Shown here: piece by piece, positions 10,190 through 19,356 of the stretch
Position numbering within the stretch: position 1 is the first letter of the stretch
Layout of the letters: the number at the start of each line of letters is the position of its first letter
DNA from: DASSKA01 sp963839365
GTDB taxonomy: Bacteria > Actinomycetota > Actinomycetes > Propionibacteriales > Nocardioidaceae
Direction of reading: 5' to 3'
NCBI GenBank assembly: GCA_963839365.1
Contig: CAWIUT010000002.1
Coordinates: 248,001 to 312,000, forward strand
DNA: 64,000 nt
Made by a program: the position numbers and the translations under genes
The notes under the pieces: model-generated
What the model was told of the DNA's origin: nothing
Database searches by the model: none
The model's input: only the letters and a program-made list of their open reading frames with translations

Positions 10190-12910
10190 GTGAGCGCCGA
10201 GCAGACCGTTCCGACCTACCCGAAGCACTGGGAGGCCGATGTCTTGCTGCGGGACGGGCGTACGGCGCACCTGCGGCCGATCACCCCCGAGGACCGCGCG
10301 CTGCTGGTGGAGTTCTACGAGCAGGTGTCCGCCGAGTCGAAGTACCTGCGCTTCTTCGCGCCGATGCCGCGCCTCTCGGACAAGGACGTGGAGCGGTTCA
10401 CCCACGTGGACCACGTGGACCGGGTGGCGTTCGTGCTGACCGTGGCCGGCAAGATGATCGCCGTCGGCCGGTTCGACCGGGAGCCGAAGCGGTCCGACGG
10501 CACGGGGGGCGACGAGGCCGAGGTGGCCTTCCTGGTCCAAGACGCCCACCAGGGCCGGGGGATCGCCCAGCTGCTGCTGGAGCACCTGGCCCAGGCCGGG
10601 CGGGAGCGTGGCGTGGGCAAGTTCGTGGCCGAGGTGCTCCCGGAGAACCAGCGGATGATCCAGATCTTCCGCGAGGCCGGCTACCGAGTGGCCGGCGGCT
10701 TCGAGGACGGGGTGATGCGCTTCGAGTTCCCGATCGACCCCACCGACACCGCGATCGCGGTGATGCAGGCCCGGGAGCACCGCGCGGAGGCCGCTTCCAT
10801 CGAGCGGTTCTTCTCGGCCCGGAGCGTGGCGGTGATCGGCGCGTCCCGCCGGCACGACACCATCGGCCAGACCCTGGTGCGCAACCTGGTGCTCGGCGAC
10901 TACACCGGCCGGGTCTACGTCGTGAACCCGGCGGCGGACTCGGTGGCGGGTATGCCGGCCTACCCGTCGGTGTCCGACATTCCCGATGACGTGGACGTCG
11001 CGGTGGTCGCGGTTCCCGCGGAGGCGGTCCAGGACGTGGTGCTGGACTGCGCCGCCAAGGGGGTCGGCGGCCTGGTGGTGATCTCCTCGGGGTTCGCGGA
11101 GACCGGTGAGGAGGGCCGGCTGCGGCAGCGCCGGCTGGTCGGGCTGGCGCGCAGCTACGGGATGCGGCTGGTGGGGCCCAACGCCCTGGGCATCATCAAC
11201 ACCACGGTGGAGACCTCGCTGAACGCGTCCCTGTCGCCGCTGATGCCGCCCCGCGGGCGCGCCGGGTTCTTCTGCCAGTCCGGTGCGCTGGGGGTGGCCA
11301 TCTTGGAGAAGGTGGCCCGCCGCGGCCTCGGGCTGTCCACCTTCGTCAGCGCCGGCAACCGTGCGGACGTGTCGGGCAACGACCTCCTCCAGTACTGGGA
11401 GGAGGACGACGAGACCGAGGTGGTCCTGCTCTACCTGGAGTCGATCGGCAACCCCCGCAAGTTCAGCAGGATCACCCGGCGGGTGTCCCGACGCAAGCCG
11501 ATCATCGCGGTCCGGTCCGGGCGCACCACCCAGGGCGTGCCGATGGGGCACGCCGTGCGCTCCATCGCCGCACCGTCGGCGGCGGTGGACGCGATGTTCC
11601 GTCAGTCCGGCGTGATCCAGGTGGACACGCTGGACGAGATGTTCGACGTGGCACAGATCGTGGCGCACCAGTCGCTGCCCAGGGGCCCCCGGGTCGCGGT
11701 GGTGGGCAACTCCGACGCGCTCGGACTGCTGGCCGCCGACGCGGCCGCCGCGGCCGGGTTGCAGGTGACCCGCTCGGTGGCGCTGGGCGCGGACGCCCAC
11801 GCCGAGGACTTCGAAGCGGCCCTCGACGCCGCCATCGACGACGCCGAGGTGGACTCGGTGGTCGCGGTGTTCATCCCGCCGCTGAACACCACCGGCGAGG
11901 AGGTCGCCAACGTGCTGGCAGCGGTGGGGGAGCAGTCCGAGAAGCCGCTGGTGTCCACGTTCCTGGCCACCGAGGGCGTTCCGGAGCTGCTCCGCGTGCC
12001 GGACGTCGCCGGCAGCTCGGCGGGCCGCGGCTCCGTGCCGTCGTACCCGGCACCCGAGCCGGCCGTCCGCGCCCTCGGCCGCGTGGTGGAGTATGCCGCC
12101 TGGCTGCAACGCCCGGAGGGCGACCTGGTGGTCCCCGACGAGGTCGACGCCGTCACGGCGCGCCGGCTGGTGAACGACGTGCTGGGGGAGCAGCCGGAGG
12201 GGCGGTCGCTCACCCACGAGGAGCTGCGCGCGCTGCTCGGCGGCTACGGCATCGATCTGTGGCAGCGACTGGAGACGCACAGCCTCGAGGATGCGGTGGC
12301 CGCGGGCAAGCAGCTGGGCTGGGACGTGGTGCTGAAGGCGACTGCGGAGCATCTGCGCCAGCGCCCGGACCTCGCCCACGTGTGGCGCAACATCGACAAC
12401 GAGACCGAGATGCGGGACGCCTGGGAGACCATGCACCAGATCATCGACGAGCCCGAGACCGCGGGCTTCGTGGTGCAGAAGGTGGCCGCTCCCGGCGTGC
12501 CGGTGATGATCGGGGCGATGGAGGACCCGTTGTTCGGGCCGGTGGTGTCGTTCGGCCTTTCCGGGGCGGCCACCGAGCTGCTCGGGGACAAGTCCTACCG
12601 GATCCCGCCGATGCACAGCGGGGAGGCGGCGGCGATGGTCCGCGAGGTGAAGGCGGCGCCGCTGCTGTTCGGCTACCGCGGCAGCGAGCGGGTCGACGTC
12701 GACGCCATCGAGCACCTGCTGCTGCGGCTCGCGCAGCTGAAGAACGACCTGCCCCAGCTGAGCTCGATCGACCTCAACCTGGTGATCGCGGGGGGGCACG
12801 GTGCGAACGTGCTCAGCGCCACCGGGCGGGTGGCTCCGGTCACCGACCCGCGTTCGGACTGGTTCGTGCGGCGGTTGAGCAGCCAGCTCGGGGACGCCAC
12901 CGCCGGCTGA
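10190..12910 (+). CDS. GNAT / ADP-forming acyl-CoA synthetase-like fusion (Pat-type protein lysine acetyltransferase)
   Basis: This 906-residue fusion has an N-terminal GNAT domain (about 20-190) with the acetyl-CoA loop VQDAHQGRGIAQLLLEHL. After it come a CoA-binding Rossmann domain (about 205-300, VAVIGASRR), a succinyl-CoA-ligase-like domain (about 320-480) and an ATP-grasp domain (about 690-900). The domain order, GNAT first, is that of actinobacterial PatA; E. coli Pat has GNAT last. Such enzymes acetylate lysines, for example in acetyl-CoA synthetase. By eye, the phospho-histidine of ADP-forming synthetases (in the usual ASHTG motif) aligns with Ala in GHAVRSIAAP, suggesting that the synthetase part is regulatory rather than catalytic. 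The GTG start is leaderless (-10 at 10178). Confidence 0.88.
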   Translation: MSAEQTVPTYPKHWEADVLLRDGRTAHLRPITPEDRALLVEFYEQVSAESKYLRFFAPMPRLSDKDVERFTHVDHVDRVAFVLTVAGKMIAVGRFDREPKRSDGTGGDEAEVAFLVQDAHQGRGIAQLLLEHLAQAGRERGVGKFVAEVLPENQRMIQIFREAGYRVAGGFEDGVMRFEFPIDPTDTAIAVMQAREHRAEAASIERFFSARSVAVIGASRRHDTIGQTLVRNLVLGDYTGRVYVVNPAADSVAGMPAYPSVSDIPDDVDVAVVAVPAEAVQDVVLDCAAKGVGGLVVISSGFAETGEEGRLRQRRLVGLARSYGMRLVGPNALGIINTTVETSLNASLSPLMPPRGRAGFFCQSGALGVAILEKVARRGLGLSTFVSAGNRADVSGNDLLQYWEEDDETEVVLLYLESIGNPRKFSRITRRVSRRKPIIAVRSGRTTQGVPMGHAVRSIAAPSAAVDAMFRQSGVIQVDTLDEMFDVAQIVAHQSLPRGPRVAVVGNSDALGLLAADAAAAAGLQVTRSVALGADAHAEDFEAALDAAIDDAEVDSVVAVFIPPLNTTGEEVANVLAAVGEQSEKPLVSTFLATEGVPELLRVPDVAGSSAGRGSVPSYPAPEPAVRALGRVVEYAAWLQRPEGDLVVPDEVDAVTARRLVNDVLGEQPEGRSLTHEELRALLGGYGIDLWQRLETHSLEDAVAAGKQLGWDVVLKATAEHLRQRPDLAHVWRNIDNETEMRDAWETMHQIIDEPETAGFVVQKVAAPGVPVMIGAMEDPLFGPVVSFGLSGAATELLGDKSYRIPPMHSGEAAAMVREVKAAPLLFGYRGSERVDVDAIEHLLLRLAQLKNDLPQLSSIDLNLVIAGGHGANVLSATGRVAPVTDPRSDWFVRRLSSQLGDATAG

Positions 12911-12980
12911 GAGCCGCCGCGGCACGGGGAGACCGTAATCGAGTGGCGTTGACCTGCCTCTTACGCGGAGAATGGGCGGT

Positions 12981-14279
12981 GTGAGTCACTCCCCCCGATC
13001 TGCCCCGGACGACGCCTGCGCGCCGGCCGCCATTCCGGTGTCCGACCCGCTGGTGAGGCGGCTGTTCGTCGGCCTCGGCCTGTCGGCGCTGGGCAGTGGG
13101 CTGACCCTGCCGTTCCTCTTCGTCTACCTGGCCGAGGTGCGCGACATCCCGACCAGCACCGTGGGGCTGCTGTTCGCGTGGATGGGCGTGCTCGGCTTCG
13201 CCGTCTCGCCGCTGGGCGGCAGTGCGATCGACCGGTTCGGCCCGCGCTCGGTGATGCTGGTGGGACTGTGCACCGAGGCGCTGGGGGTCGGGTCGCTGGT
13301 GCTGGTGCAGGACACCCTGCAAGCACTGCTGGCGGCAAGCCTGCTGTGCCTGGGCGGCACCGCGCTGTGGCCCGCGAGCACCGCCATGCTCACCCGGCTG
13401 GTCCCTGAGGCACGCCGGGAGAAGGTCTACGGACTGCAGTTCATGCTGCTCAACGCCGGGCTGGGGATCGGCGGGCTGGTCAGCGCGGCACTGGTGCATC
13501 TCGATGACCCCGCGTCGTTCCAGCGCGTGTACGTGATCGACGCCTGCTCCTACCTCGGCTACATCCTGATCGTGGCGACCCTGCCGCGCGGCACCGGCCG
13601 GCACGAGCCCAGGGCGGTGGGCGACCCGCAGGTGACGGCCCCCGGCTGGCGGGTGGTGCTTGCGGACCGCGCCCTGCTGCGGGTGGTGGCGGCCTCGGTG
13701 GTGGTGATCACCTTCGGGTACGCCCAGCTCGAGGCCGGGTTCTCGGCGTACGCCGTGGACGTGGCGCACATCCCGGCCCGGCTGCTCGGCCTGGCTTACG
13801 GAGCCAACACCGCCGCCATCGTGCTGGGGCAGCTGGTCGCGCTGCGGCTGGCGAAGGGTCGGCGCCGCAGCCTCATGCTGGCTGCGTGCGCGGCGATCTG
13901 GTCGGTGTCGTGGGGCGTCGTCGCGCTGTCCGGCCTGGTGAGCGGCGCTCTGGCGGTGGTCTGCGTGGTCGTCGGGCTGGCGCTGTTCGGGATGGGCGAG
14001 ACGCTGTGGGCGCCGCTGGCGCCGGCCCTGGTGAACGGCCTGGCCACCGAGGAGCTGCGTGGCCGGTACAACGCGCTGCAGGGGATGAGCTGGACGGTGG
14101 GGAGCATCATCGGCCCCGCTCTGGCCGGGCTGCTGATCGGCAACGGCCTGCCCCAGGTGTGGGTGGCCTGCACCGTGGGCGGCACCGCGGTGGGCTCACT
14201 GCTGTTCGCGTCGATGCGGCGACACCTCACTCCAGGCCAGGACCGGCCGGCTCCGGTGGAGGTCGAGCTCGCGGCCTGA
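12981..14279 (+). CDS. MFS transporter
   Basis: This 432-residue protein has about 12 hydrophobic helices and the MFS loop 2-3 pattern (SPLGGSAIDRFGPRSVMLVG) and is probably an efflux or solute permease; the substrate is unknown. The helix-rich region starts at about residue 25, after a Pro/Ala-rich cytoplasmic N-terminus. The start is taken as GTG 12981 because a GAGAAT -10-like box ends 7 nt before it (leaderless). ATG 12972 is the alternative and adds three residues. It lies between pat and DUF5998 on the same strand, with gaps of 70 and 20 bp. Confidence 0.85.
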   Translation: MSHSPRSAPDDACAPAAIPVSDPLVRRLFVGLGLSALGSGLTLPFLFVYLAEVRDIPTSTVGLLFAWMGVLGFAVSPLGGSAIDRFGPRSVMLVGLCTEALGVGSLVLVQDTLQALLAASLLCLGGTALWPASTAMLTRLVPEARREKVYGLQFMLLNAGLGIGGLVSAALVHLDDPASFQRVYVIDACSYLGYILIVATLPRGTGRHEPRAVGDPQVTAPGWRVVLADRALLRVVAASVVVITFGYAQLEAGFSAYAVDVAHIPARLLGLAYGANTAAIVLGQLVALRLAKGRRRSLMLAACAAIWSVSWGVVALSGLVSGALAVVCVVVGLALFGMGETLWAPLAPALVNGLATEELRGRYNALQGMSWTVGSIIGPALAGLLIGNGLPQVWVACTVGGTAVGSLLFASMRRHLTPGQDRPAPVEVELAA

Positions 14280-14299
14280 GTGCATGGAAGACTGGCCCC

Positions 14300-14911
14300 A
14301 TGACCGACCGCTCCGCGGACCTGCACTCCGCCATCGAGAAGTCCGGGTACTACCCCGACGTGGTCTCCAACGCGGTCAGCGCCGCGGTCGCGGGGGAGCC
14401 GGTGGAGGCGTTCCTCGTGCACCACGAGCCGACCATTGACGAGCGCGACGAGGTGCGCCGGCACATCACGGTGGTGGTGCTCACCGGGAGCAGGCTGATC
14501 CTGGCGCACACCGACGAGCACGCCCCGGACGACCTGCTGCCGGCGCCGTACACCTCCAGCTCGACGGAGGCGATCACCCTGTCCGCCGTCCGTTCGGTGG
14601 TGGTGAACCGGATGGTGGCCAACCCCGCGTCGTACGCCGACCGACCGGTGCCCTCCCCGGTGCCCTCCCCGGTGCCCAGCGAGGCCGTGCTCACCATCGG
14701 CTGGGGATCGGTCGGGCGCATCGACCTCGAGCCCGCGAGCTGCAGCGATCCCGAGTGCGAGGCGGACCACGGCTACACCGGCGTGGTCACCGCCGATGAC
14801 TTCTCCCTGCGGGTCAGCGCTGCGGCGGACGGGGAGGACGCGGTGGCCAACCTGCTCTCGTTCGCCGAGGCGCTGTCGGGCAGGACCATCGGGGCCGCAG
14901 GCGTTCGATGA
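14300..14911 (+). CDS. DUF5998 family protein
   Basis: This 203-residue soluble protein matches the actinobacterial DUF5998 family, usually encoded immediately upstream of an alkaline-phosphatase-fold protein, as here. The N-terminal half (MTDRSADLHSAIEKSGYYPDVV; ITVVVLTGSRLILAHTDEH) looks like a small beta-rich sensor or PH-like fold. A short three-unit proline repeat (VPSPVPSPVPS) interrupts the middle, and a CSDPECEADHGY motif could bind metal. The function is unknown. The ATG lies 6 nt after an AAGACT -10-like box (14288-14293), so it is probably leaderless. Its TGA overlaps the next ATG (ATGA), predicting coupled translation. Confidence 0.82.
   Translation: MTDRSADLHSAIEKSGYYPDVVSNAVSAAVAGEPVEAFLVHHEPTIDERDEVRRHITVVVLTGSRLILAHTDEHAPDDLLPAPYTSSSTEAITLSAVRSVVVNRMVANPASYADRPVPSPVPSPVPSEAVLTIGWGSVGRIDLEPASCSDPECEADHGYTGVVTADDFSLRVSAAADGEDAVANLLSFAEALSGRTIGAAGVR
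14645..14680 (+). repeat. In-frame 12-bp tandem repeat (VPSP linker)
   Basis: CCGGTGCCCTCC is repeated twice and followed by CCGGTGCCCAGC, encoding the PVPSPVPSPVPS linker inside the DUF5998 protein. The period is a multiple of three, so copy-number changes would keep frame. Confidence 0.7.
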
Positions 14912-16041
14912 GCCCGGAGTCGTCCCGGAGCTTCGTGACGCCGGCCTACGAGGACCGTTCGCTCGCCGACGTGATGCCGGCGGTGGCTACCGCGCTCGGG
15001 GTGGACGTCGGCCTGCCCGCGACGTCCCTGAGGCTGCCGTCCGCGCAGCGGTACGTCGTCTTCCTGGTGGACGGGCTCGGGCTGGAGCTGCTTCGCGCGC
15101 ACGGCAGGCACGCGCCGTACCTCCACTCCCTGCTGGCCTCCGGCCAGCAGGCCACCGCCGGTGTGCCGTCGACGACCGCCACCAGCCTGACCTCGCTGGG
15201 CACCGCGCTTCCTCCGGGCACCCACGGGCTCGTCGGCTACACCTCGCGCATCCCGGGCACGGACCGGCTGCTGAACGCACTGCAGTGGGACGAGCGGGTG
15301 GATGCGCGCGAGTGGCAGCCGCACCCGACCGCGTTCGGACGGCTCGCGGCCGCCGGGGTGCAGGTGACCGTGGTGAACAAGCGAAGCTTCGCCGCCTCGG
15401 GGCTCACCGTCGCCGGGCACCGCGGGGCGGAGTACGTGCCCGCCGACAAGCCGGGGGAGCAGCTGGCAGCGGTGCTCGAGGCGTCCCGCGCGGTGCCCTC
15501 GGTCACCTACATGTACGACGGGGACCTGGACTGGATGGGTCACCGCTACGGCGTCGCCTCGCCCCAGTGGGAACAGCAGCTGTCCATGATCGACGCCGCG
15601 GTCGAGCGGCTTCGCGAGACGCTTCCCCCGGAGGTTCGCGTGGTCGTGGTCGCAGACCACGGCATGGTGGACTGCCCGGCCGGCGAGCGGCTCGAGCTCG
15701 ACGACCACCCCGAGCTCGGCGAGGGGGTGGCGCTTGTCGGCGGCGAGGCCCGGTTCCGGCACGTGTACTGCCAGTTCGGGGCAGTCCCGGACGTCGCGGC
15801 CGCGTGGCGAGAGAACCTGGGCGACCGGGCGGAGGTGCTGCTGCGCGAAGAGGTGCTGGCCCGCGGCTGGTTCGGCCCTACCACACCGCTGGTGCTGCCG
15901 CGGCTCGGGGACGTGATGGTGGCCTGCCGCGACCGGTTCGCCGTGGTCAGCTCCTCGGCGTTCCCGCACGAGGCGAAGCTGGTCGGCCTGCACGGCTCGC
16001 TTACCCCGGCGGAGATGCTCATCCCGGTGCTGGTGGCCTGA
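14908..16041 (+). CDS. Alkaline-phosphatase-superfamily nucleotide pyrophosphatase/phosphodiesterase
   Basis: This 377-residue protein has the alkaline phosphatase/NPP metal-site pattern: a first Asp in VVFLVDGLGLELL, a nucleophile Thr in PSTTATSLTSLGTALP, YMYDGDLDWMGHRYG contributing Asp/His ligands, and VVVADHGMVDCP. No signal peptide or membrane helix is evident, so it is probably cytoplasmic. The substrate is unknown; phosphodiester or pyrophosphate hydrolysis is typical of the family. It overlaps the DUF5998 stop (ATGA), so the two are co-translated and probably functionally linked. Confidence 0.87.
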   Translation: MSPESSRSFVTPAYEDRSLADVMPAVATALGVDVGLPATSLRLPSAQRYVVFLVDGLGLELLRAHGRHAPYLHSLLASGQQATAGVPSTTATSLTSLGTALPPGTHGLVGYTSRIPGTDRLLNALQWDERVDAREWQPHPTAFGRLAAAGVQVTVVNKRSFAASGLTVAGHRGAEYVPADKPGEQLAAVLEASRAVPSVTYMYDGDLDWMGHRYGVASPQWEQQLSMIDAAVERLRETLPPEVRVVVVADHGMVDCPAGERLELDDHPELGEGVALVGGEARFRHVYCQFGAVPDVAAAWRENLGDRAEVLLREEVLARGWFGPTTPLVLPRLGDVMVACRDRFAVVSSSAFPHEAKLVGLHGSLTPAEMLIPVLVA

Positions 16042-16087
16042 TCCCGGTCGCCGGCGGAACGCCGGCTGCATGGCAAGATGTCGGCTC

Positions 16088-16735
16088 GTGGCTGAGCTCC
16101 AGTTCTTCACCGGCACCATGGACTCGGGGAAGTCCACCCTGGCCCTGCAGACCAACCACAACCACGCCGCGCGGGGACGTGCCGGGAGGATGTTCACCAC
16201 CCACGACCGCGCCGGGGAGGCGGTTCTCTCCAGCCGTCTCGGGCTCAGCCACCAGGCGATCGAGGTCTCGGCCGACTTCGACTTCTGGAAGTACGTCGTC
16301 GACTCGCTGACCCACGGCGCTCGGATCGACTACCTGATCTGTGACGAGGCGCAGTTCTACACCCCACCCCAGGTGGAGCAGATGGCGCGGATCGTCGACG
16401 AGCTCCAGCTCGACGTCTTTGCCTTCGGGATCCTCACCGACTTCCGCACCGAGCTGTTCGCGGGGTCGGCGCGGCTGGTCGAGCTGGCCAACCGCGTCAA
16501 CGTGCTCCAGGTCGAGGCGTTGTGCTGGTGCGGCAAGCGAGCCACGCACAACGCACGCACGGAGAACGGTGTGATGGTCACCGAGGGAGAGGTGATCGTC
16601 GTCGGCGACACCGACGGTCCCGAACAGCCGGTCGTGGGCTACGAGGTGCTGTGCCGCCAGCACCACCGCCGCCGGATGACGGCAGCCCGCGCGAAGGCGG
16701 TCTCCCGGGTCGCGGACCCACTGCCCTTCGCGTAG
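16088..16735 (+). CDS. tdk: Thymidine kinase (type II)
   Basis: This 215-residue kinase phosphorylates thymidine to dTMP for pyrimidine salvage. It has a P-loop FFTGTMDSGKSTLAL (residues 5-19), a Walker B/lid CDEAQFYTPPQVEQM with the catalytic Glu, and C-terminal metal ligands in ALCWCGKRATHNAR and VLCRQHHRRR, close to the usual four-Cys zinc site but ending CRQH. The start is taken as GTG 16088, 6-8 nt after an AGATGT/CAAGAT -10-like box; ATG 16070 would add six residues. A strong terminator follows at 16740. Confidence 0.93.
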   Translation: MAELQFFTGTMDSGKSTLALQTNHNHAARGRAGRMFTTHDRAGEAVLSSRLGLSHQAIEVSADFDFWKYVVDSLTHGARIDYLICDEAQFYTPPQVEQMARIVDELQLDVFAFGILTDFRTELFAGSARLVELANRVNVLQVEALCWCGKRATHNARTENGVMVTEGEVIVVGDTDGPEQPVVGYEVLCRQHHRRRMTAARAKAVSRVADPLPFA

Positions 16736-16739
16736 GGCG

Positions 16740-16762
16740 AGGCCCGGGTCCGGCCCGGGCCT
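16740..16762 (+). terminator. Intrinsic terminator after tdk
   Basis: AGGCCCGGG and CCCGGGCCT form a 9-bp perfect stem with a TCCGG loop and then TTGATG, 5 bp after the tdk stop. The remaining 139 bp to the converging SDR gene shows nothing else recognisable. Confidence 0.75.
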
Positions 16763-16901
16763 TGATGACCACAGCTCCGCGGCAGCGAACTCGGCCACCA
16801 GCGGGGTGCCGTCCCCGCCGGAGGCCTTCGCCTGCTCCATCCCCGACAGCACCCGTCCCGAGGCGCGGCGCCGGTGGCCCCTTGTGGTGCTGGGGGATCC
16901 G

Positions 16902-17750
16902 TCAGTGGCGAGCGCGGCGGGCCGGCTTCGGCGTGACCTTGCCGGCCACGGAGGCCACGACCCGCTGGTAGCGCGCGCCCGTCAGTCTGACGCAGAGGTC
17001 GAGCACCTTGGCGTCGGTGCCGACCAGCACCCGCGGCTTGTTGGCGAGCACACCGTGGATGATCGTGTGGGCGGCCTTCTCCGCTGTGGTCTTGGCCAGC
17101 CGCTTGTCGAAGAACCGCGCCACCTCCGCCTGGTCGTGCGACGCGGTGGCTCGCGCATTGCGTGCGATGGCGGTCTTGATGCCGCCCGGATGCACACAGG
17201 TCACCTGCACCGGGTGTCGGGCGATGAGCATCTCCTGGCGGAGGGCCTCGGTGAAACCGCGCACTCCGAACTTGGAGGCGTTGTACGCCGTCTGACCCGG
17301 CATGCCGAGAAGCCCGAACAAGCTGGAGATGTTGACCAGATGGCCGTCCCCGGACGCGATCAGGTGGGGGAGGAACTCCTTGGATCCTCGGACCACGCCC
17401 CAGAAGTTGACGTCCATCACCCACTCGAAGTCTTCGTAGGCGACCTCCTCGAAGTCGCCGTGCAACGCGACTCCGGCGTTGTTGAAGACGACGTTGACCC
17501 GGCCGAGGTCCGCCGCGACGGAACGGGCGTAGTCGTGCATCGCCGTGGTGTCACGCACGTCGAGCTTGTCGGTGCGCACCTCGCGGTCGGTGAGGGCGTG
17601 GGCCTGCTCGGCCGTCTCGAGCAGACCGACCTCATCCTGGTCGGAGAGGGCGAGCACCCCGCCACGCGAGGCGATGCCGAGAGCCAGTGCCCGACCGATG
17701 CCGGAGCCCGCGCCGGTGATCACCACCACCTTGCCGTCGAAGGTCCTCAT
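16902..17750 (-). CDS. Short-chain dehydrogenase/reductase
   Basis: This 282-residue classical SDR has the cofactor motif VVITGAGSGIGRAL at the N-terminus, NNAGVA, a catalytic Ser in NISSLFG and the Tyr-Lys pair in YNASKFG. A basic C-terminal tail (KVTPKPARRARH) may contact membranes. The Asp in LSDQDE after beta-2 suggests NAD(H) preference, a weak inference. It is downstream of a flavin monooxygenase gene with an ATGA overlap, so it probably reduces or oxidises a related ketone or alcohol. The divergent TetR gene probably controls the operon. Confidence 0.9.
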   Translation of the reverse strand: MRTFDGKVVVITGAGSGIGRALALGIASRGGVLALSDQDEVGLLETAEQAHALTDREVRTDKLDVRDTTAMHDYARSVAADLGRVNVVFNNAGVALHGDFEEVAYEDFEWVMDVNFWGVVRGSKEFLPHLIASGDGHLVNISSLFGLLGMPGQTAYNASKFGVRGFTEALRQEMLIARHPVQVTCVHPGGIKTAIARNARATASHDQAEVARFFDKRLAKTTAEKAAHTIIHGVLANKPRVLVGTDAKVLDLCVRLTGARYQRVVASVAGKVTPKPARRARH

Positions 17751-19283
17751 CGGCTGCTCCCCACCGGCCGGCTCGCAAGCTCCGGCCGGGTGCGCACCAC
17801 GCGGCGCGGGGTGACGACGTACCGATCGACGTCGAACCTGGCCAGCAGCCAGCGGAACGTGAACGTGGTACGCGGCCAGAGGGTGACGTTGCGGCCGTGC
17901 TCGTCGAGGTACCAGCTCGAGCAGCCACCGGCGCTCCAGACGGTGCGCTTCATCCGTCGCTGGATGTCGTCGTTCCAGCGGCGTTGGGCGGCCGGGTCCG
18001 GCTCGAGCGCGCCGATGCCTCGTTCCTTCATGGTCTGCAGCGCCTCGACGAGGTAGGTGATCTGCGACTCGATGATGAACACCATGCTGGAGTGGCCCAG
18101 GCCGGTGTTCGGGCCGACGACGAAGAACAGGTTGGGGAACCCGGCGACCGTGCTGCCCTTGTAGGCCTGCATGCCGTGCTTTCGGAAGTAGTCGGCCAAC
18201 CGGACCCCGCCCCGGCCGGTGACCTGGTCGGCGATGGGCAGGTCCGTGGTGTGGAAGCCGGTCGCCACGATGATCACGTCCAGGTCGCGCTCAACGCCGT
18301 CGCGGGTGACGATCCCCGAAGGGGTGATCTTCTCGATCGGGTCGGTGACGAGGTCGACGTCCTCCCGGTCGAGCGTCGGGTACCAGTCGTTGGAGATCAG
18401 GATCCGTTTGCAGCCGATCTCGAAGGTCGGCGTGACCTTGCGGCGCAGCTCCGGGTCCTTGATGCCGGTGGCGATGTTCTTCAGGGCGGCCTTCTTCGCG
18501 GGTGCCGCGATCTTGGGGTTCACGGTGAAGGCGGGCACGAACGTCTCGCGCCCCCAGTAGATGCCGGTCCGGTAGAGGCGCTGCAGCCCCGGCACGTGCT
18601 TGAACCCGAACCGCTCCAGCGGCGTGTAGGGACGGTCATGGCGCGGCATCACCCACGGCGCGGTCCGCTGGTAGACGTCGAGGTGCGCAACCTGCTCGGC
18701 GATCTCGGGCACGATCTGCACCGCGGACGCCCCGGTGCCGATCACCGCCACGCGCTTGCCCGTCAGGTCGTAGTCGTGGTTCCACTGCGCGGAGTGGAAC
18801 ACCTCGCCCGCGAACGAGTCGAGGCCGTCGATGTCGGGCGGCTTCGGGTCGGACAGCGCGCCGGCCGCGGACACCAGCACGTTCGCGCTGCAGTCCCCCG
18901 CGGAGGTGGACACCTGCCACCGCTGGGTGCTGTCGTCCCAGAACGGCGTCCTGGACGGTCACCCCGAACCGGAACCGGTCGAGCACCCCCGAGCGCTCCG
19001 CGACGCGCTGGATGTAGGCCTGGATCTCCCGCTGGGGCGAGAAGGACCGCGACCAGTCCGGGTTGGGGGCGAACGAGAACGAGTAGAGCTGGGACGGTAC
19101 GTCGCACGCGGCACCCGGATACGTGTTGTCCCGCCAGGTGCCCCCAACGTCGTCTCCGCGGTCGAGGACCAGGAAGTCGTGGTGGCCGCGCTCGTCGAGC
19201 TTGATCGCGGTGCCGAGGCCGCCGAACCCGGCGCCGATCACGAGGACGTCGACGTGCTCGGGGAGCAGGGGAGTGCTGTCCAT
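17747..19283 (-). pseudogene. Flavin-containing/Baeyer-Villiger-type monooxygenase, frameshifted
   Basis: Two overlapping minus-strand frames together encode one FAD/NADPH monooxygenase. The N-terminal part (from ATG 19283) has the FAD motif VIGAGFGGLGTA and DVGGTWRDNTYPG. After VTVQDA the frame becomes nonsense, while the other frame resumes with DDSTQRWQVSTS, then FAGEVFHSAQW (the FxGxxxHxxxW Baeyer-Villiger fingerprint) and the NADPH motif VIGTGASAVQI. The total of 1537 nt is one base more than 512 codons, so a single inserted base at about 18941-18945 explains it; removing one T from GCCGTTCTGG restores DAVWDD. The repaired protein would be 511 residues, normal for the family. This is either a recent pseudogene or a sequencing error. 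The stop overlaps the SDR start (ATGA). Confidence 0.85.
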
Positions 19284-19356
19284 GACCGCTACGGTAACTG
19301 CGGTATTGAATATGCGTCAATAGTGGTACTGAACCAGATTCAGTTACAGTGGGCGC
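19284..19356. promoter_or_regulatory. Divergent promoter/operator region with three inverted repeats
   Basis: This 73-bp AT-richer gap between the monooxygenase and tetR starts contains TATTGA-n7-TCAATA (19304-19322), ACTGAA-n5-TTCAGT (19328-19344) and a wider GTAACTG (19294-19300)/CAGTTAC (19341-19347) pair. Palindromes of this size are typical TetR operators, so autoregulation and operon repression by the adjacent TetR protein are likely. Confidence 0.6.

Noticed and set aside
10100..12925. In-frame N-terminal extension of parC over 2.8 kb
   Set aside because: It is antisense to the conserved pat gene, and a start with ribosome site and family-typical N-terminus is at 10099.
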